Source: Ichthyophis bannanicus
Taxonomy: Eukaryota; Chordata; Amphibia; Gymnophiona; Ichthyophiidae
Assembly: GCA_033557465.1 (NCBI GenBank)
Contig: CM066033.1
Location: 585,930,438 to 585,994,437 of the forward strand
Length of the DNA: 64,000 nt
Reading direction: 5' to 3'
Both the position numbers and the translations under genes were made by a program. Each line of letters opens with the position of its first letter. Position 1 is the first letter of the stretch. Shown here piece after piece: positions 12,744 through 24,160 of the stretch. Below the pieces are notes generated by a model. The model was not told where the DNA came from. It made no database searches and was given only the letters and a program-made list of their open reading frames with translations.

Positions 12744-14487
12744 CCTGCTGCATCCTGGGGATATAGTTGAGCCTTGTGATCACAAACAGGGGCAGTCACC
12801 AAAGCACCAGGATGGGGGATAGAACCCTGAAGTGAGGCCTGCTGCATCCTGGCGATATAGTTGAGCCTTGTGATCACAAACAGGGGCAGTCACCATAGCA
12901 CCAGGATGGGGGATGGGATGCTGAGGTGAGGCCTGCTGCATCCTGGTCATATAGTTAAGCCTTGTGATTACAAACAGGGGCAGTCACCATAGCACCAGGA
13001 TGGGGGATGGGACCCTGAGGTGAGGCCTGCTGCATCCTGGGGATATAGTTGAGCCTTGTACTCCTACACAGGGGCAGATACCATGGCACCAGGATGGAGG
13101 ATAGGACCCTGAAGTGAGGCCTGCTGCATCCTGGGGATATAGTTGAGCCTTGTGATCACAAACAGGGGCAGTCACCATAGCACCAGGAATGGGGATAGAA
13201 CCCTGAAGTGAGGCCTGCTGCATCCTGGGGATATAGTTGAGCCTTGTGATCACAAGCAGGGGCAGTCACCATAGCACCAGGATGGGGGATAGAACCCTTA
13301 AGTGAGGCCTGCTGCATCCTGGGGATATAGTTGAGCCTTGTGATCACAAACAGGGGCAGTCACCATAGCACCAGGATGGGGGATAGAACCCTGAGGTGAG
13401 GTCTGCTGCATCCTGGGGATATAGTTGAGCCTTGTACTCCTACACAGGGGCAGATACCATGGCACCAGGATGGAGGATAGGACCCTGAAGTGAGGCCTGC
13501 TGCATCCTGGGGATATAGTTGAGCCTTGTGATCACAAACAGGGGCAGTCACCATAGCACCAGGATGGGGATGGACCCCTGAGCTGAGGCCTGCTGCATCC
13601 TGGGGATATAGTTGAGCCTTGTGATCACAAACAGGGGCAGTCACCATAGCACCAGGATGGGGGATAGAACCCTTAAGTGAGGCCTGCTGCATCCTGGGGA
13701 TATAGTTGAGCCTTGTGATCACAAACAGGGGCAGTCACCATAGCACCAGGATGGGGGATAGAACCCTGAGGTGAGGTCTGCTGCATCCTGGGGATATAGT
13801 TGAGCCTTGTACTCCTACACAGGGGCAGATACCATGGCACCAGGATGGAGGATAGGACCCTGAAGTGAGGCCTGCTGCATCCTGGGGATATAGTTGAGCC
13901 TTGTGATCACAAACAGGGGCAGTCACCATAGCACCAGGATGGGGGATGGACCCCTGAGATGAGGCCTGCTGCATCCTGGGGATATAGTTGAGCCTTGTGA
14001 TCACAAACAGGGGCAGTCACCATAGCACCAGGATGGGGGATAGAACCCTGAAGTGAGGCCTGCTGCATCCTGGGGATATAGTTGAGCCTTGTGATCACAA
14101 ACAGGGGCAGTCACCATAGCACCACGATGGGGGATAGGACCCTGAAGTGAGGCCTGCTGCATCCTGGGGATATAGTTGAGCCTTCTGATCACAAACAGGG
14201 GCAGTCATCATAGCACCAGGATGGGGGATAGGACCCTGAAGTGAGGCCTGCTGCATCCTGGGGATATAGTTAAGCCTTGTGATCACAAACAGGGGCAGAT
14301 ACCATAGCACCGGGATGGGGGATGGGACCCTGAGGTGAGGCCTGCTGCATCCTGGGGATATAGGTGATCCTTGTGATCACAAACAGGGGCAGTCACCATA
14401 GCACCAGGATGGGGAATAGAACCCTGAGGTGAGGCCTGCTGCATCCTGGGGATATAGTTGAGCCTTGTGATCACAAACAGGGGCAGG
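12744..14487. repeat. 94-bp tandem array (about 18.5 copies) with higher-order structure
   Basis: Head-to-tail copies of a 94-bp unit containing GCCTGCTGCATCCTGG and GGGGCAGTCACCATAGCACC. Most copies differ at a few sites. A distinct variant (TTGTACTCCTACACAGGGGC) recurs at 13056, 13432 and 13807, spaced 376 and 375 bp, that is, every four monomers. The 14283-14487 end is more diverged. The absence of unique spacers between copies rules out a CRISPR array. Confidence 0.95.
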
Positions 14488-14800
14488 GACATACCCCTGT
14501 GTGTCTCTTGGCCTCTGTGATGGACCTGTGGTGTTGTGTGGATAGGGCACATCACTGAGGCTGCAACAGCACCATATACCATTACATTATACAGGGTACT
14601 CCATCTCTGTGGTGGTCACAGCTACCCCCTGGGGGCAGGGTGGTTCTAATTTTTTTTTTTGGGGGGGGGTTGATGTTATTCCCAGCTGGACACACCAACA
14701 CATGACATTCCCTGGCAGTGTGTGGCTGATAGGTGGTTTGGTTAACAGGTGTTCTCCTTCACATCCTAAGTTGGGATGCCTGTCCTCTATCCCGCCTTTC
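14488..14800. other. Short unique spacer with a T/G homopolymer run
   Basis: No gene. A T run followed directly by a G run lies at about 14649-14669. The last part (from about 14780, TATCCCGCCTTTCC) already matches the CR1 copy at 26.8 kb. Confidence 0.5.
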
Positions 14801-14808
14801 CTCTAATG

Positions 14809-15002
14809 CAGGGGTCTCAAACTCCAGTCCTGGAGGGCCGCAAACCAGTCAGGTTTTCAGGGTATCCCTAATTAATATGCATGAGCTATATTTGCATGCA
14901 CTGCCCCCATTGTATGCAAATATATCTCATGCATATTCATTAGGGATACCCTGAAAACCTGCCTGGTTTGCGGCCCTCCAGGACTGGAGTTTGAAACCCC
15001 TG
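14809..15002. mobile_element. 194-bp palindromic hAT MITE
   Basis: The element is a near-perfect palindrome beginning CAGGGGTCTCAAACTCCAG and ending with its complement. It is flanked by 8-bp duplications CTCTAATG and CTCTAACG (one mismatch), the hAT signature. It sits inside CR1 copy 1: the flanks rejoin to match the uninterrupted CR1 at about 26,822. A nearly identical copy is at 35,907. Confidence 0.9.
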
Positions 15003-16660
15003 CTCTAACGTATACATATTAAGATCTTTAAATCTGTCCCCATATGGTTTATAACGAAGATCACTGACCATTTTAGTAGCCACCTTCTACACTGATTCCA
15101 TCCTGTTTATATCCTTTTGAAGAAGTAGTCTCCAGAATTGTACACAATGCTCCAAATGAGGTTGCACCAGAGACTTATACAGAAGCACTGTCACCTTCTT
15201 TTTCCTGCTGGCCATTTTTCTCCCTGTGCACCCAAGCATCCTTCTGGCTTTTGCCGTCACCTTTTCTACCTATTTAGTCACTTTGAGATCATCAGAAACA
15301 ATCATGCCCAGGTCCTGCTCTTCTTTCATGGAGAGAAGTATTTACCCCCTACACTGCACTACTCCCTTGGGCTTTTGAAGACCAAATGCATCACCCTGCA
15401 TTTTTTAGCATTAAATCTCAGCTGCCAAATTCTTGACCATTCATCAAACTTAGCTAGATCCCTCCTCATGTTATCTACTCCTTTCTGGGTGTCTACTCTA
15501 TTACAGATTTTGCTATCATTTGCAAAAAGACAAACTTTACCCAACAGCCCTTCTGCAGTACCAGTAACAAAGTTGTTAAAATGAATCTGACAAAGGACAG
15601 ATTCTGATGATGCTGATGACATTATATTGTACTCCGCATTCAACATACATGATCCCAGCTATGACAAAATAGCAACCTGCCTCACAGAAGCTGAAAAATG
15701 GCTACGTTCAATCAATCTAAAAATTAATTTTAAAAAAACGGAGGTATTAATCACATCCAGAAACGCAAATTACACACCACCAACCGATATCAAAATTCTG
15801 AACTTTACCCTACCCGTCAAGGAAGAGATTAAATATTTAGGAGTCACCCTTGACAAGACCCTTAGGGGGATGTTTACTAAAGTGCGGTAAACGTGACTAA
15901 CGCGCGTTATACGACGTTAACGATCGTAAGTGCCGTATAACGCGCGTACCGACGCACTAACGACCGTTAACGTCATACTACGCGCGTTAACCGTAGTTAA
16001 CGATCGTAAAGCTCCGCGGCGCGTTAAAACAGCGCAGAAGGTGGAGAGTGGGCGGAGAGAAGGGGTCAATGGGCGGAGAGTGGGCGGGGAGAGGCTCCCC
16101 TCATACTAACGCGCTGAATTTCAGAGATCAATTCCAACGCGAATGAAAACCTGTCGTTAAAGGCATTTAAAGGGAAGAGAAACCATTTCCGTCAGCAATG
16201 TACAGAAAAACCGGGGAAACCCACAAAACGTGAGCAGTGTGATACATGTGCACAGAACAAAATTTCACATAAAACGTTAAAAATGACCACAAGAAACATT
16301 TTAAAAAGCATAATTCAGCTGGTAAACAGTGATAGCAATGGGCAACAAGGAACAACACTCCCTGGAAAGCACCAAAATAAAAAGAAATGATGTGTGGAAG
16401 GGTCTACGCTCCGCAGACCCTTTCAAAGATCATTTCATTGTAATGGAGCTGTCCTGGGAGTGTTGTGTAATGTTTCCCAATGATATCATTGTTGCCCAGC
16501 TTGGTTATGGGTGTGTGCCCCTTTTGTGAGGTCTTTTCTGAGGTTTATTTGCACCTTTGTCTGCATACAAGGTAAATGAGGCAACAGTAAACCTGTTGCA
16601 GATCAGGGTTTCTGACTTGTCAGGCCGGTTTAACTAACTCCAGGGACTGCACTGTCTCTG

Positions 16661-16745
16661 TGGCCACAATGTGGTGCAACAGACACAGCCAGTGCCTGTA
16701 AGACCAGAGGGTCACAGGTTCAAATCCCAGCTGGGGCTCCTGCCA
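16661..16745 (+). other. tRNA-like module in copy A (left)
   Basis: A segment with a B-box-like GGTTCAAATCC (about 16717) preceded by an arm-like region. The upstream A-box is poor. Equivalent modules occur twice in copy B (near 34,060 and 34,510). It is probably a decayed tRNA-derived sequence rather than a gene. Confidence 0.45.
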
Positions 16746-16877
16746 ACCCAGTCCCCATAGTTTTACCCACCACTAAACAGTGATAGTAACGACACTCCTT
16801 TATTGCTGAGAACATACGCATGGCCTATATTTTACCACACCAAACACAGACACCAGAAACAGGCACATTACCTAAAG

Positions 16878-17070
16878 CAGAGTCCCGCAAATGCAGTCCT
16901 GGAGGGCCCCACACCATTCCGGTTTCATGCTGCCTCTAATAAAGATGCCTGTGCTGCATAGCTATGCACCACCCCCATGGTATGCAGATGTAGCTCATGC
17001 ATATTTATGAGGGACAGCATGAAAACCCGAACAGTGTTTGGAACACCAGGACTGGAGTTGGGGAACTCGG
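16878..17070. mobile_element. Old hAT-like MITE inside copy A
   Basis: Begins CAGAGTCCCGCAAATGCAG and ends in an inverted version, with degraded 8-bp flanks ACCTAAAG and CCATAAAG. Copy B has the same MITE at the corresponding place, so it was inserted before A and B diverged. Confidence 0.65.
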
Positions 17071-18920
17071 CCATAAAGCAGCAGCCAACAGGGACACACA
17101 CCCACCCACAGGCCCCATTGGCCAATGCCACCTGGAGAGGCAAGACATTGGGCCTTGCCTGTATCTCCCAACGCTAGAAGTTGCATACCTTAGCAATGCC
17201 ACCCTACACCTGAGTATATGGTACACAGCTATCAAACGTTTCCTATGATAACTGTCAGATATCAATTCCTATGTTAAGCACATTTTGCTCATTGAGCTCC
17301 ACCATAACAATCATTCTGATGTCTGCGGTGTGTGCTGCAGGTCTGGTCTCTGACAGTGTTCACCACCCTGGGGAGTGACCCCCCAACAGTCTTGTGTACC
17401 ATATCGATGCCTGTACTATGCCCAGGACTGGTGTGGTGGGTATGGCTGCTGACCACCTCTATAGTAGCACAATGCTGGCATAGGTGTGGGGGTGACTGTC
17501 TGTCTATCCAGTGTGTGGTGGCTGCAAACACCTTCCACAGCCCACACTGCCAGCAATGTTGCCAGTATTGGGCTGCCAATGTGCATAATGAGGAGCAAGG
17601 TACCATGGGTATAGGCCGGACAGGGTGGCCTGGCCAGGGTGCATCTGCACAGGGCATAGGGCAGTGACAGGCACATTGCAGTGCCCGGCCACCACCTACA
17701 CAGACAAGGTGACCTCAGTATATCCTGCTGAGAGATCACTCTCACCCTGACTGTGCAGTGACCACAGCATGGCTAGGCACTCCCATAGTGCTGTCTAGTA
17801 TTTCTCTCATGTGATAAATATGGGTTTCCTTTTGGGGCCCAGTCACTGATGTATCTGCTTGCTGTGTATGCTGACATCCCAGTTCTGGGTGCAGGCATCT
17901 CCACTGGGCACTAGCAGACTGTTTGCAGCTGGTAGGTGTTGTGATGGAGTGGCTGATGGCTTGCACCAGGGGAATATCAGATAGTGGTGGGGTGCAGCCT
18001 AATGTCTGTCTGCTATTGTGTTATGGCTGTGTACAGAGCTGCATTGACTGTCCTGTGGGGTGTCTGTTCCTCAGCAGGACTAGGGTTAATGTTCCTCTCT
18101 AGTGCCACCTTTGCAGTGAGGCACACTGTGGATCTTTTGATGGGAGACCCTGCTTGCCACCCTCAGCCCTGGGGGAGGGGGGTGGTGGTGCATGGGGGGC
18201 TACACCTGACTGAAACAGAAAGAGATGTCCAAGGTGGTCCTGCAGAACCTACCTATCTCACACATTAACACTGCTTTGGACCTGTGCCATGGACGGTGCT
18301 GTGGACCTGGTGCTGGGTGCCTCACTGCACCCTCAGGGTGAGCACAGTACCCACACAATGTGACGGTGTGTAGCTACTCTGTGCCAGTACAACACACGGT
18401 CAGTACCCCCTACCAGGCCGAGGTGGTGTGGGGGTGCACATGGTCAGTCCCCCCTACCAGGCCGAGGTGCTATGGGGGTGCATTCCCCATGGTGTGTATC
18501 TGTGGACAGCTGATTTGCATGTGCAGTGCATCATGGGTGTGACTGGCACAATCCAACCCTGTGAAACCCCAGCACCTGCTCACAGGCTCTGATAAACCAT
18601 AGGCCATCACACGTACATCTGCTAGCATAATGCATAGGTGCAAGACACCCTACAGAGTCTGTAAAATAGGATGCCCACACTGGTAAAAACACACGTACCC
18701 ACGCATGTAAAATCACACGTACCCACGCACGATTGTACGCGCGCAGCTACGCATGGGGCTACGCACGTACCAATGCACGCAACCTCGCACGCACCAACGT
18801 ACGTGGCTAGGCACACTCCGAGGGTGTTTTTCTGACACCAATACTCAGCGTAACGAAAAACATGCCTCCTCTTTCCCTCTGTAATGTACAGGGTGATGCC
18901 TGGGACAGCCTTCTGCGTTA

Positions 18921-18992
18921 GGCACACTGGGGACTCGAACCCATGCTGCCTGTAACAGCGGTCAGTACCGTAACCATTGTGCTACAGCTCTG
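18921..18992 (-). other. tRNA-like module with intact A and B boxes
   Basis: Read on the minus strand it contains TAGCACAATGG (A-box-like) and, about 40 nt later, GGTTCGAGTCC, which matches the B-box consensus exactly. The spacing and overall length (about 72 nt) fit a tRNA body. The cloverleaf is incomplete, so I treat it as a tRNA-derived pol III module within the transposon, not a functional tRNA gene. Confidence 0.6.
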
Positions 18993-19883
18993 TTTCGGTG
19001 CTTTGTGTCTGTATGTCTTCTTACGATTAACACGCAGTAACGCGGCATGGCGCCCGGTAATGCTCGTTAATTTTTCTAATGCGCGGTAGTGGTGACGATG
19101 TACCGCCCATGTCCTTATTTGGGGTTTCTTTCACTACCGCGGCTCCTAACGCGAATTGCACTAACGCAGTTTAGTAAACATACCCCTTAGTTTCACTAAC
19201 CACATTAAGAAAATAACCAAAACAATTTACTTCAAGCTTCGCTCCATTCAACAATTGAGGCCACTTTTAGAAAATCATGACTTTAGAACTATCACACAAG
19301 CACTAATAACCCCCCACTTTGACTTTTGTAACGGAATATTACTAGGAGTAGCGAAAAAGAACATAAAAATTCTACAAATGGCCCAAAATGTTACTGCGAG
19401 AATAATTTCCAAAGCCAAGCTATCTGACCACATTACCCCGATACTCTATTCTCTACATTGGTTGCCTATATCCAGTAGAATTCAATATAAAATCTTATTG
19501 ACTACCTTTAAATTAATTAACCAGATTGCCCCTTTATATCTATCCACACTGATTCATAGTCCTACAGAAAATAGATTAAGACGAAGAAAAAACCTTAATA
19601 CCATCCTAGTACCCAACTCTATACGAAAAACAAAACAAATAACAAGTACCAGTGCCTTCTCATTCGTAGCACCTTCATTATGGAATAACCTTCCAGATCA
19701 ATTAAGGGAAACAAAAGACTTACAAAAATTCCGAAAAGACTTAAAAACATACCTGTTCTCACAATACTACTCTATCATAGATAATGACTTGGATAAGACC
19801 TCCTATCCACCGTAACTCACTAATGAATATACTAGCTATAATACTCTCTCTACAAATCCTATAGCTGAACTCAAGATGAACCA

Positions 19884-21351
19884 TGTGATAAGGAAGCTTA
19901 TCATAGTTCAGGAGAGAGCTATAAAAGAGGTGAATTGGCTTTGAACAAGCAACCTGTCTTTGCTGGTAGAAATACTAAAACAGAATGTTTTCATAAAAGA
20001 CTACCAGTCCCAGAATGCACCAGGATTCAAACAGCCTCTAGAAGGGCTGAAGTGGGGAAATGTGTGTTCAATCAGGAGAGCTATGAGGTAATCCCCAATC
20101 ATTCATCTCCAAGGGCAGGGCTTGATTCAGCACACCTGGGCTGTGCTAGGGTGGAGTGTCCCTCTAAGCACTTTAAAAGTAAAAGATATTCTACACAGAG
20201 ACAGAATAGGGAGAACCAGGAGCACAGGGAGAAGCAGAAGCTGCAGATCCAGAAACAGAAGCCATTGGAGAAAGAAGAGAGAGGACTACAACAGCAGAAG
20301 CAACGCAGAAGGAAGACCAGAAAGACATCTTGGAGGTCTAAAGAAGGAGCCCACAGCAGTATGTGTGTTAGGAGTGATTCCAGAGGCAAGCATACTCCAT
20401 TGGACTGGAGGAAGCCAGAGTCCAGGGATCTTGATTGGAAGGCTGGACATAAAAGCTGGACTACTTACTGGCCAGGATACCAGGAGAGGAAACCTAACAG
20501 CAAGGGAAGCTCAGGTATGAACTTTGATCTATGCCCTAGCTCTTCATCTGGAAGACAGCAGGGAAACAAATATTATCCTGAGAGTGATCAATTAAGGAAT
20601 TCCTCTGAGCCAGACCATGATATTGATTCCATGATATTTGAGGAAGAAGGAGATATATCAAATGATCAGTTGGAATACATGGATTGCTCTCTGTCTAGGC
20701 TGCTGTTTTAAAGTAGTTTCTCACTAATACAACAACCACCAAAAGGAACTGTAACTTGTTCTTTTATCTACCCAGAAAAGTCTCTGCAAGAAAGCTTTAG
20801 GGTAGGATTGAGCCACGTAGAGAGAGTGAACCAGCAAAGGGGTTTGCAGCTGGCTAATTATTTGTAATTGAGCCAGGCACAAGTGCACGTGAGCTCTAGA
20901 AGGAAACTTCTTCCTTGTGTGGGTGAATAGAAGAAAGTTATCCTTGATAAAGAACAGTTTTTCTACTTTTGGGTTTGTTTTTGCTTTTTGGAGCACTGCT
21001 AAGAAGATCATTAGCAGGAGCCATCAAAAATACCTTTTCTGTTTCCCATCAAGGTCTTTATTGATTTATTGCTTAAGAAGTTTAGTTACCTTATAACATG
21101 TTTTGTTTTTCCTGAGTACAATACTTGAAGCAAGTGTCCTTTTGTGTTACCAAGTAAATCTGTGTAGGAGAATTAACCCCATAAATAAAATCTGTTTTTC
21201 TTTGCTTACACTCGAGCATCACAACTCATTATTTTGTGAACAGATGATTCTGGTATGAATGAACTACAACCCCCACACTCCTTTGCAAGTCATAATAATA
21301 TTTTGCCTTTGCCAAGACTGTGGACATTCACGACCAGTATCCCCGTTTACA
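19884..21351 (+). mobile_element. Probable solo LTR inside the L2 3' UTR
   Basis: The segment starts TGTGATAAGG, ends CCGTTTACA and is flanked by ACCA (19880-19883 and 21352-21355). It has a TATA box (CTATAAAAG, about 19919) and AATAAA (about 21184), as an LTR should. A 258-codon frame (19935-20711), rich in Gln, Arg and Lys, begins just after the TATA box; I recognise no domain in it and it may be chance. Near its start lies ACTACCAGTCCCAGAATGC (20000-20018), close to the known ZNF143 (Staf) site. Confidence 0.55.
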
Positions 21352-21810
21352 ACCACCAATATGTATATATGTAAAAACTATGTAATAACTTGTAAATAGT
21401 TTCAAAACATTGTTATACCACCTGTATATAGTTTAATTACAGTTCAATGTACCTGTTTATATATCGCTACAATTGTTCCATGTAATGCAATGTTGTTTGG
21501 ATGTAAACCGCCACTGATCTTTGGAATTGGCGGTATGTAAAAGATTTGCAAATAAATAAATAAAAATAAACAGATCCCTGCGGCACACTTCCTTCTTCTA
21601 AGAATGAGCACTATTTACCTGTACACTTTGTCACCTCCCACTCAACCAATTTCTAACCCAGTCAGTCACTTTAGGGTCTATCCCCAGGGTGCTCAATTTT
21701 TTTATAAGTTGCCTGTGCAGAACAGTGTCAAAAGTTTTACTGAAATCTAAGTACACCACATCTAGGGATCTCCACGGCCCAATTCCCTGGTCACCCAGTC
21801 AAAGAAATCA

Positions 21811-22145
21811 GGCAAGTTGTCATCCCCTGCATAGCCACCCCGCAAGAGCACAGCCCCACACACTAGACCACGAGACACCCGGCAGGTAGAAGGTATTCCT
21901 ACTTTACCCTGTCAATCCGTACATAGTAAACCATCCTGTAAGTAATTTGTGAGCTGCCCCTATCATCTGTATCAGCCAGCCTGCCTGTACATAGTTACCC
22001 TGTTAGTCCATGTAAAAAATCCCTGTTCTCTGTAAGTCCAGTGTAGGCCCTGCCTGCACTGCACAAATCTGTTAACTGTACACCGCATCAATTTGAAAGA
22101 GCACAGTATAGAAAAGACGTTAAATAAATAAAATAAATAAATAAA
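21811..22145 (+). mobile_element. LINE 3'-end fragment inserted in CR1
   Basis: The segment ends in AATAAATAAAATAAATAAATAA and is bracketed by AAATCA on both sides, at a point where the uninterrupted CR1 reads straight through. It resembles an L2-type 3' tail. No coding motif is visible. Confidence 0.6.
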
Positions 22146-22434
22146 CAAATCACATTTGTCTGATAAGACCTGTTTCTGGTAAACCCATGGTGCTTTGGAT
22201 CATGCAATCCATTGAAATCCAGAAACCTCATCATCCTCTGTTTTAGCAGCATTTCCATTAATTTACTCACCACAGAGGTCAGACTAACCAGCCTGTAGTT
22301 TTCAACCTCATCCTTAGTTCTTTTTTTGTGTAAAGTGACCACAGGTGCCTTTCTCCAGTCCTCTAGTACCACTTCCAGTTCTAAAGAAGAAGCACAAATT
22401 GCACAATGGGTAAGAGGATTCCAGGGGAAGGGGA

Positions 22435-22876
22435 ATGAGAGAGAGAGAGAGAGAGAGAAACAGAGAGAAATAGAGATTGGAGGAAGCCTGGAGAATTATG
22501 TGAGAGATGGTGAGAAATAGAGGCTGGAGAGTTATGTGTGTGCGTGTGTGTGAGAGAGAGAGAGAAACTAGGGGAAATCAAGTCAGGGTAAAAGTTATCA
22601 GAGACATTGGATGAAGCCTGATGGGACCTTAAGGGAGAGAGATACAGGCTAGGGGAAGGCTGGGGGAGAAAGTATGAGAGAGAAAGTAGCAGCATGTGAG
22701 ATTATGAGAATGAGAGAGAGAAACAGACTGCGGGAAAGCTGGGGAATTATGTGAGAGAGAGACTGCAGGAAACCTTTGAGGAAGTCATGAGAAGCATACA
22801 TACACACAGCCTCTGACACTCTGCATGACAGACACACACACACTCATACACAAAGAGCCTCTGACACTCTATGACA

Positions 22877-22913
<37 letters not shown>

Positions 22914-22915
22914 CT
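22435..22915. repeat. GA and CA microsatellites
   Basis: A GA-rich stretch at about 22439-22470 and again at 22550-22570, and a (CA)n run of about 34 bp at 22877-22910, in purine-rich low-complexity sequence. Reading frames across it are compositional. Confidence 0.85.
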
Positions 22916-22979
22916 TCTGGCACTTTGCATGACTGACACACACACATCCAAAATACACAATGCAAATATATCTCACATA

Positions 22980-24150
22980 TAGATCAATGTTACTTTAATA
23001 ATTTCAAAATACATAAACATGAATAGTGGAGACCACTGCTTAACAAATATACATAGTAACACTAGTATATTACAACATGTAAATTACATTCTACTGTTCT
23101 CTAAATGTTCAGCATATGTTTCAATTTCTGGCAAAAACCTATTAGTAAACTCTAATGAATATTTAAAATTATACAATTCCACATATACGTCAAACTCAAT
23201 CTAAATTATTCATATCTAAAATAACAACGTTTACACAGAGTAGTAAATGATAAACATTTACCTCAAAGTAATTGTTTTCTTATACAATGGCAAAAACCTC
23301 TAAGATCACCAATACTGTTTCTCTGAAGGTAATCAACAATAGAGAACTATCAAAAGGTCTCTAACGGAGAAATCCAAACTATCTAGCAGCTCACTTTTCC
23401 ACTGCATTATTTAACCTCTCTTACTTTCTCAACTCTCAATAGCATCATCTTATCTCCGTGATTAATCCCTCTCCCATAGTTGATTATTCCACTAGATAAT
23501 CACTCTCTTGATGACATCTTCAAGCTCTATTATTAATGATGCTTATGTTGTTAATATCTACTAACTCTGTTTCCAAACACTCTCTCAATATTGATGAATC
23601 CCTTCAATTATCACTTTCCCAATGACATCCACTAACCCTGTGAATTGATCATACTCCCTGTTGTTAAAATCTTTCTAATAATAGCTCACCGGCTCACTGG
23701 CTCACCGACTCAACTCTTGGACATAGCAAATTGTTGGTACGGGCAAACCCTACTCCTAGGGTAAAAATATTTCTTCTTGATGAACACTTGTCCTTCAAAC
23801 AAACCGATGTACCACTTCACTACGCTCCATGAATCTCCACTTCCATCATAACCAGGAGTTCAACATTAAGTTGTTACGGCTTCACCAATATGCTCTTCCT
23901 ATTGGCAATAACAATCACCTTGACACACCACCTACAAACCAAACCAAACAATAAAACCTTTAAAAATATCACCGTACACATCTCTTATATATAAAACATT
24001 ATCAATCCGATGACTACTTACTTTTAAAAGGTCAATCTGATATCACCGGAATGACTCTCAAACCACTATATTGCAGCCCGCACTTCACCGATTGCCATAA
24101 ACTTCCTTATGTTTAACAGTTTCGCCGAAAATGGCTTCTTCAAGGATTCC
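22980..24150. other. AT-rich sequence, nothing recognised
   Basis: No long open frame, tandem repeat or terminal repeat is visible. It could be unique DNA or an old transposon remnant. Confidence 0.4.
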
Positions 24151-24160
24151 TCTTTGCACC

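Larger units (their letters stand above)
15865..19186. mobile_element. Non-autonomous Harbinger-like element, copy A (3.3 kb)
   Basis: The terminal inverted repeat GGGG(G/T)ATGTTTACTAAA is flanked by the 3-bp duplication TTA (15862-15864 and 19187-19189), as expected for Harbinger. Removing the element with one TTA rejoins the L2 reading frame (DKTL then SFTNHI), which proves the boundaries. The left subterminal zone is very CpG-rich. The interior holds no transposase but has a snapback around 16340-16505, a MITE, and tRNA-like modules. It is colinear with copy B over most of its length. Confidence 0.9.
15603..21569 (+). pseudogene. 5'-truncated L2 LINE, interrupted twice
   Basis: L2-clade RT C-terminal half on the plus strand. 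It starts inside the palm motif (DADDIILYSAF, 15606 on), continues through KINFKKTEVLITS to KYLGVTLDKTL, is cut by Harbinger-like copy A, and resumes from 19190 through NHIKKITKTIY, LHWLPISSRIQYKILL and APSLWNNLPDQLR to a stop at 19813. The 3' end (about 21356-21569) has the L2 tail: a GGCGGTATGTAAAA stretch and AATAAATAAATAAA. The 6-bp duplication ACAGAT (15597-15602 and 21570-21575) flanks the whole insertion in CR1. A solo LTR interrupts its 3' UTR. Confidence 0.88.
14780..22390 (-). mobile_element. CR1 LINE copy 1, split by three insertions
   Basis: CR1 segments at about 14780-14808, 15003-15602, 21570-21810 and 22145-22390 are colinear with the CR1 at 26.5-28.6 kb. They cover part of the 3' end, the RT palm and fingers. 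The active-site motif reads CLFANDSKI, so the second position of the FADD box is Asn instead of Asp and the copy is dead. The gaps are filled by a hAT MITE (14809-15002), an L2 (15603-21569) and a short LINE tail (about 21811-22145). The 22.1-22.4 kb part encodes ENYRLVSLTSVVSKLME on the minus strand, the conserved RT1 region. Confidence 0.85.

Noticed and set aside
12744..14487. CRISPR-like array
   Set aside because: Units are contiguous 94-bp tandem copies without unique spacers, in a vertebrate genome.
22747..22965. Cys/Val-repeat minus frames
   Set aside because: Translation of CA microsatellites and flanks.
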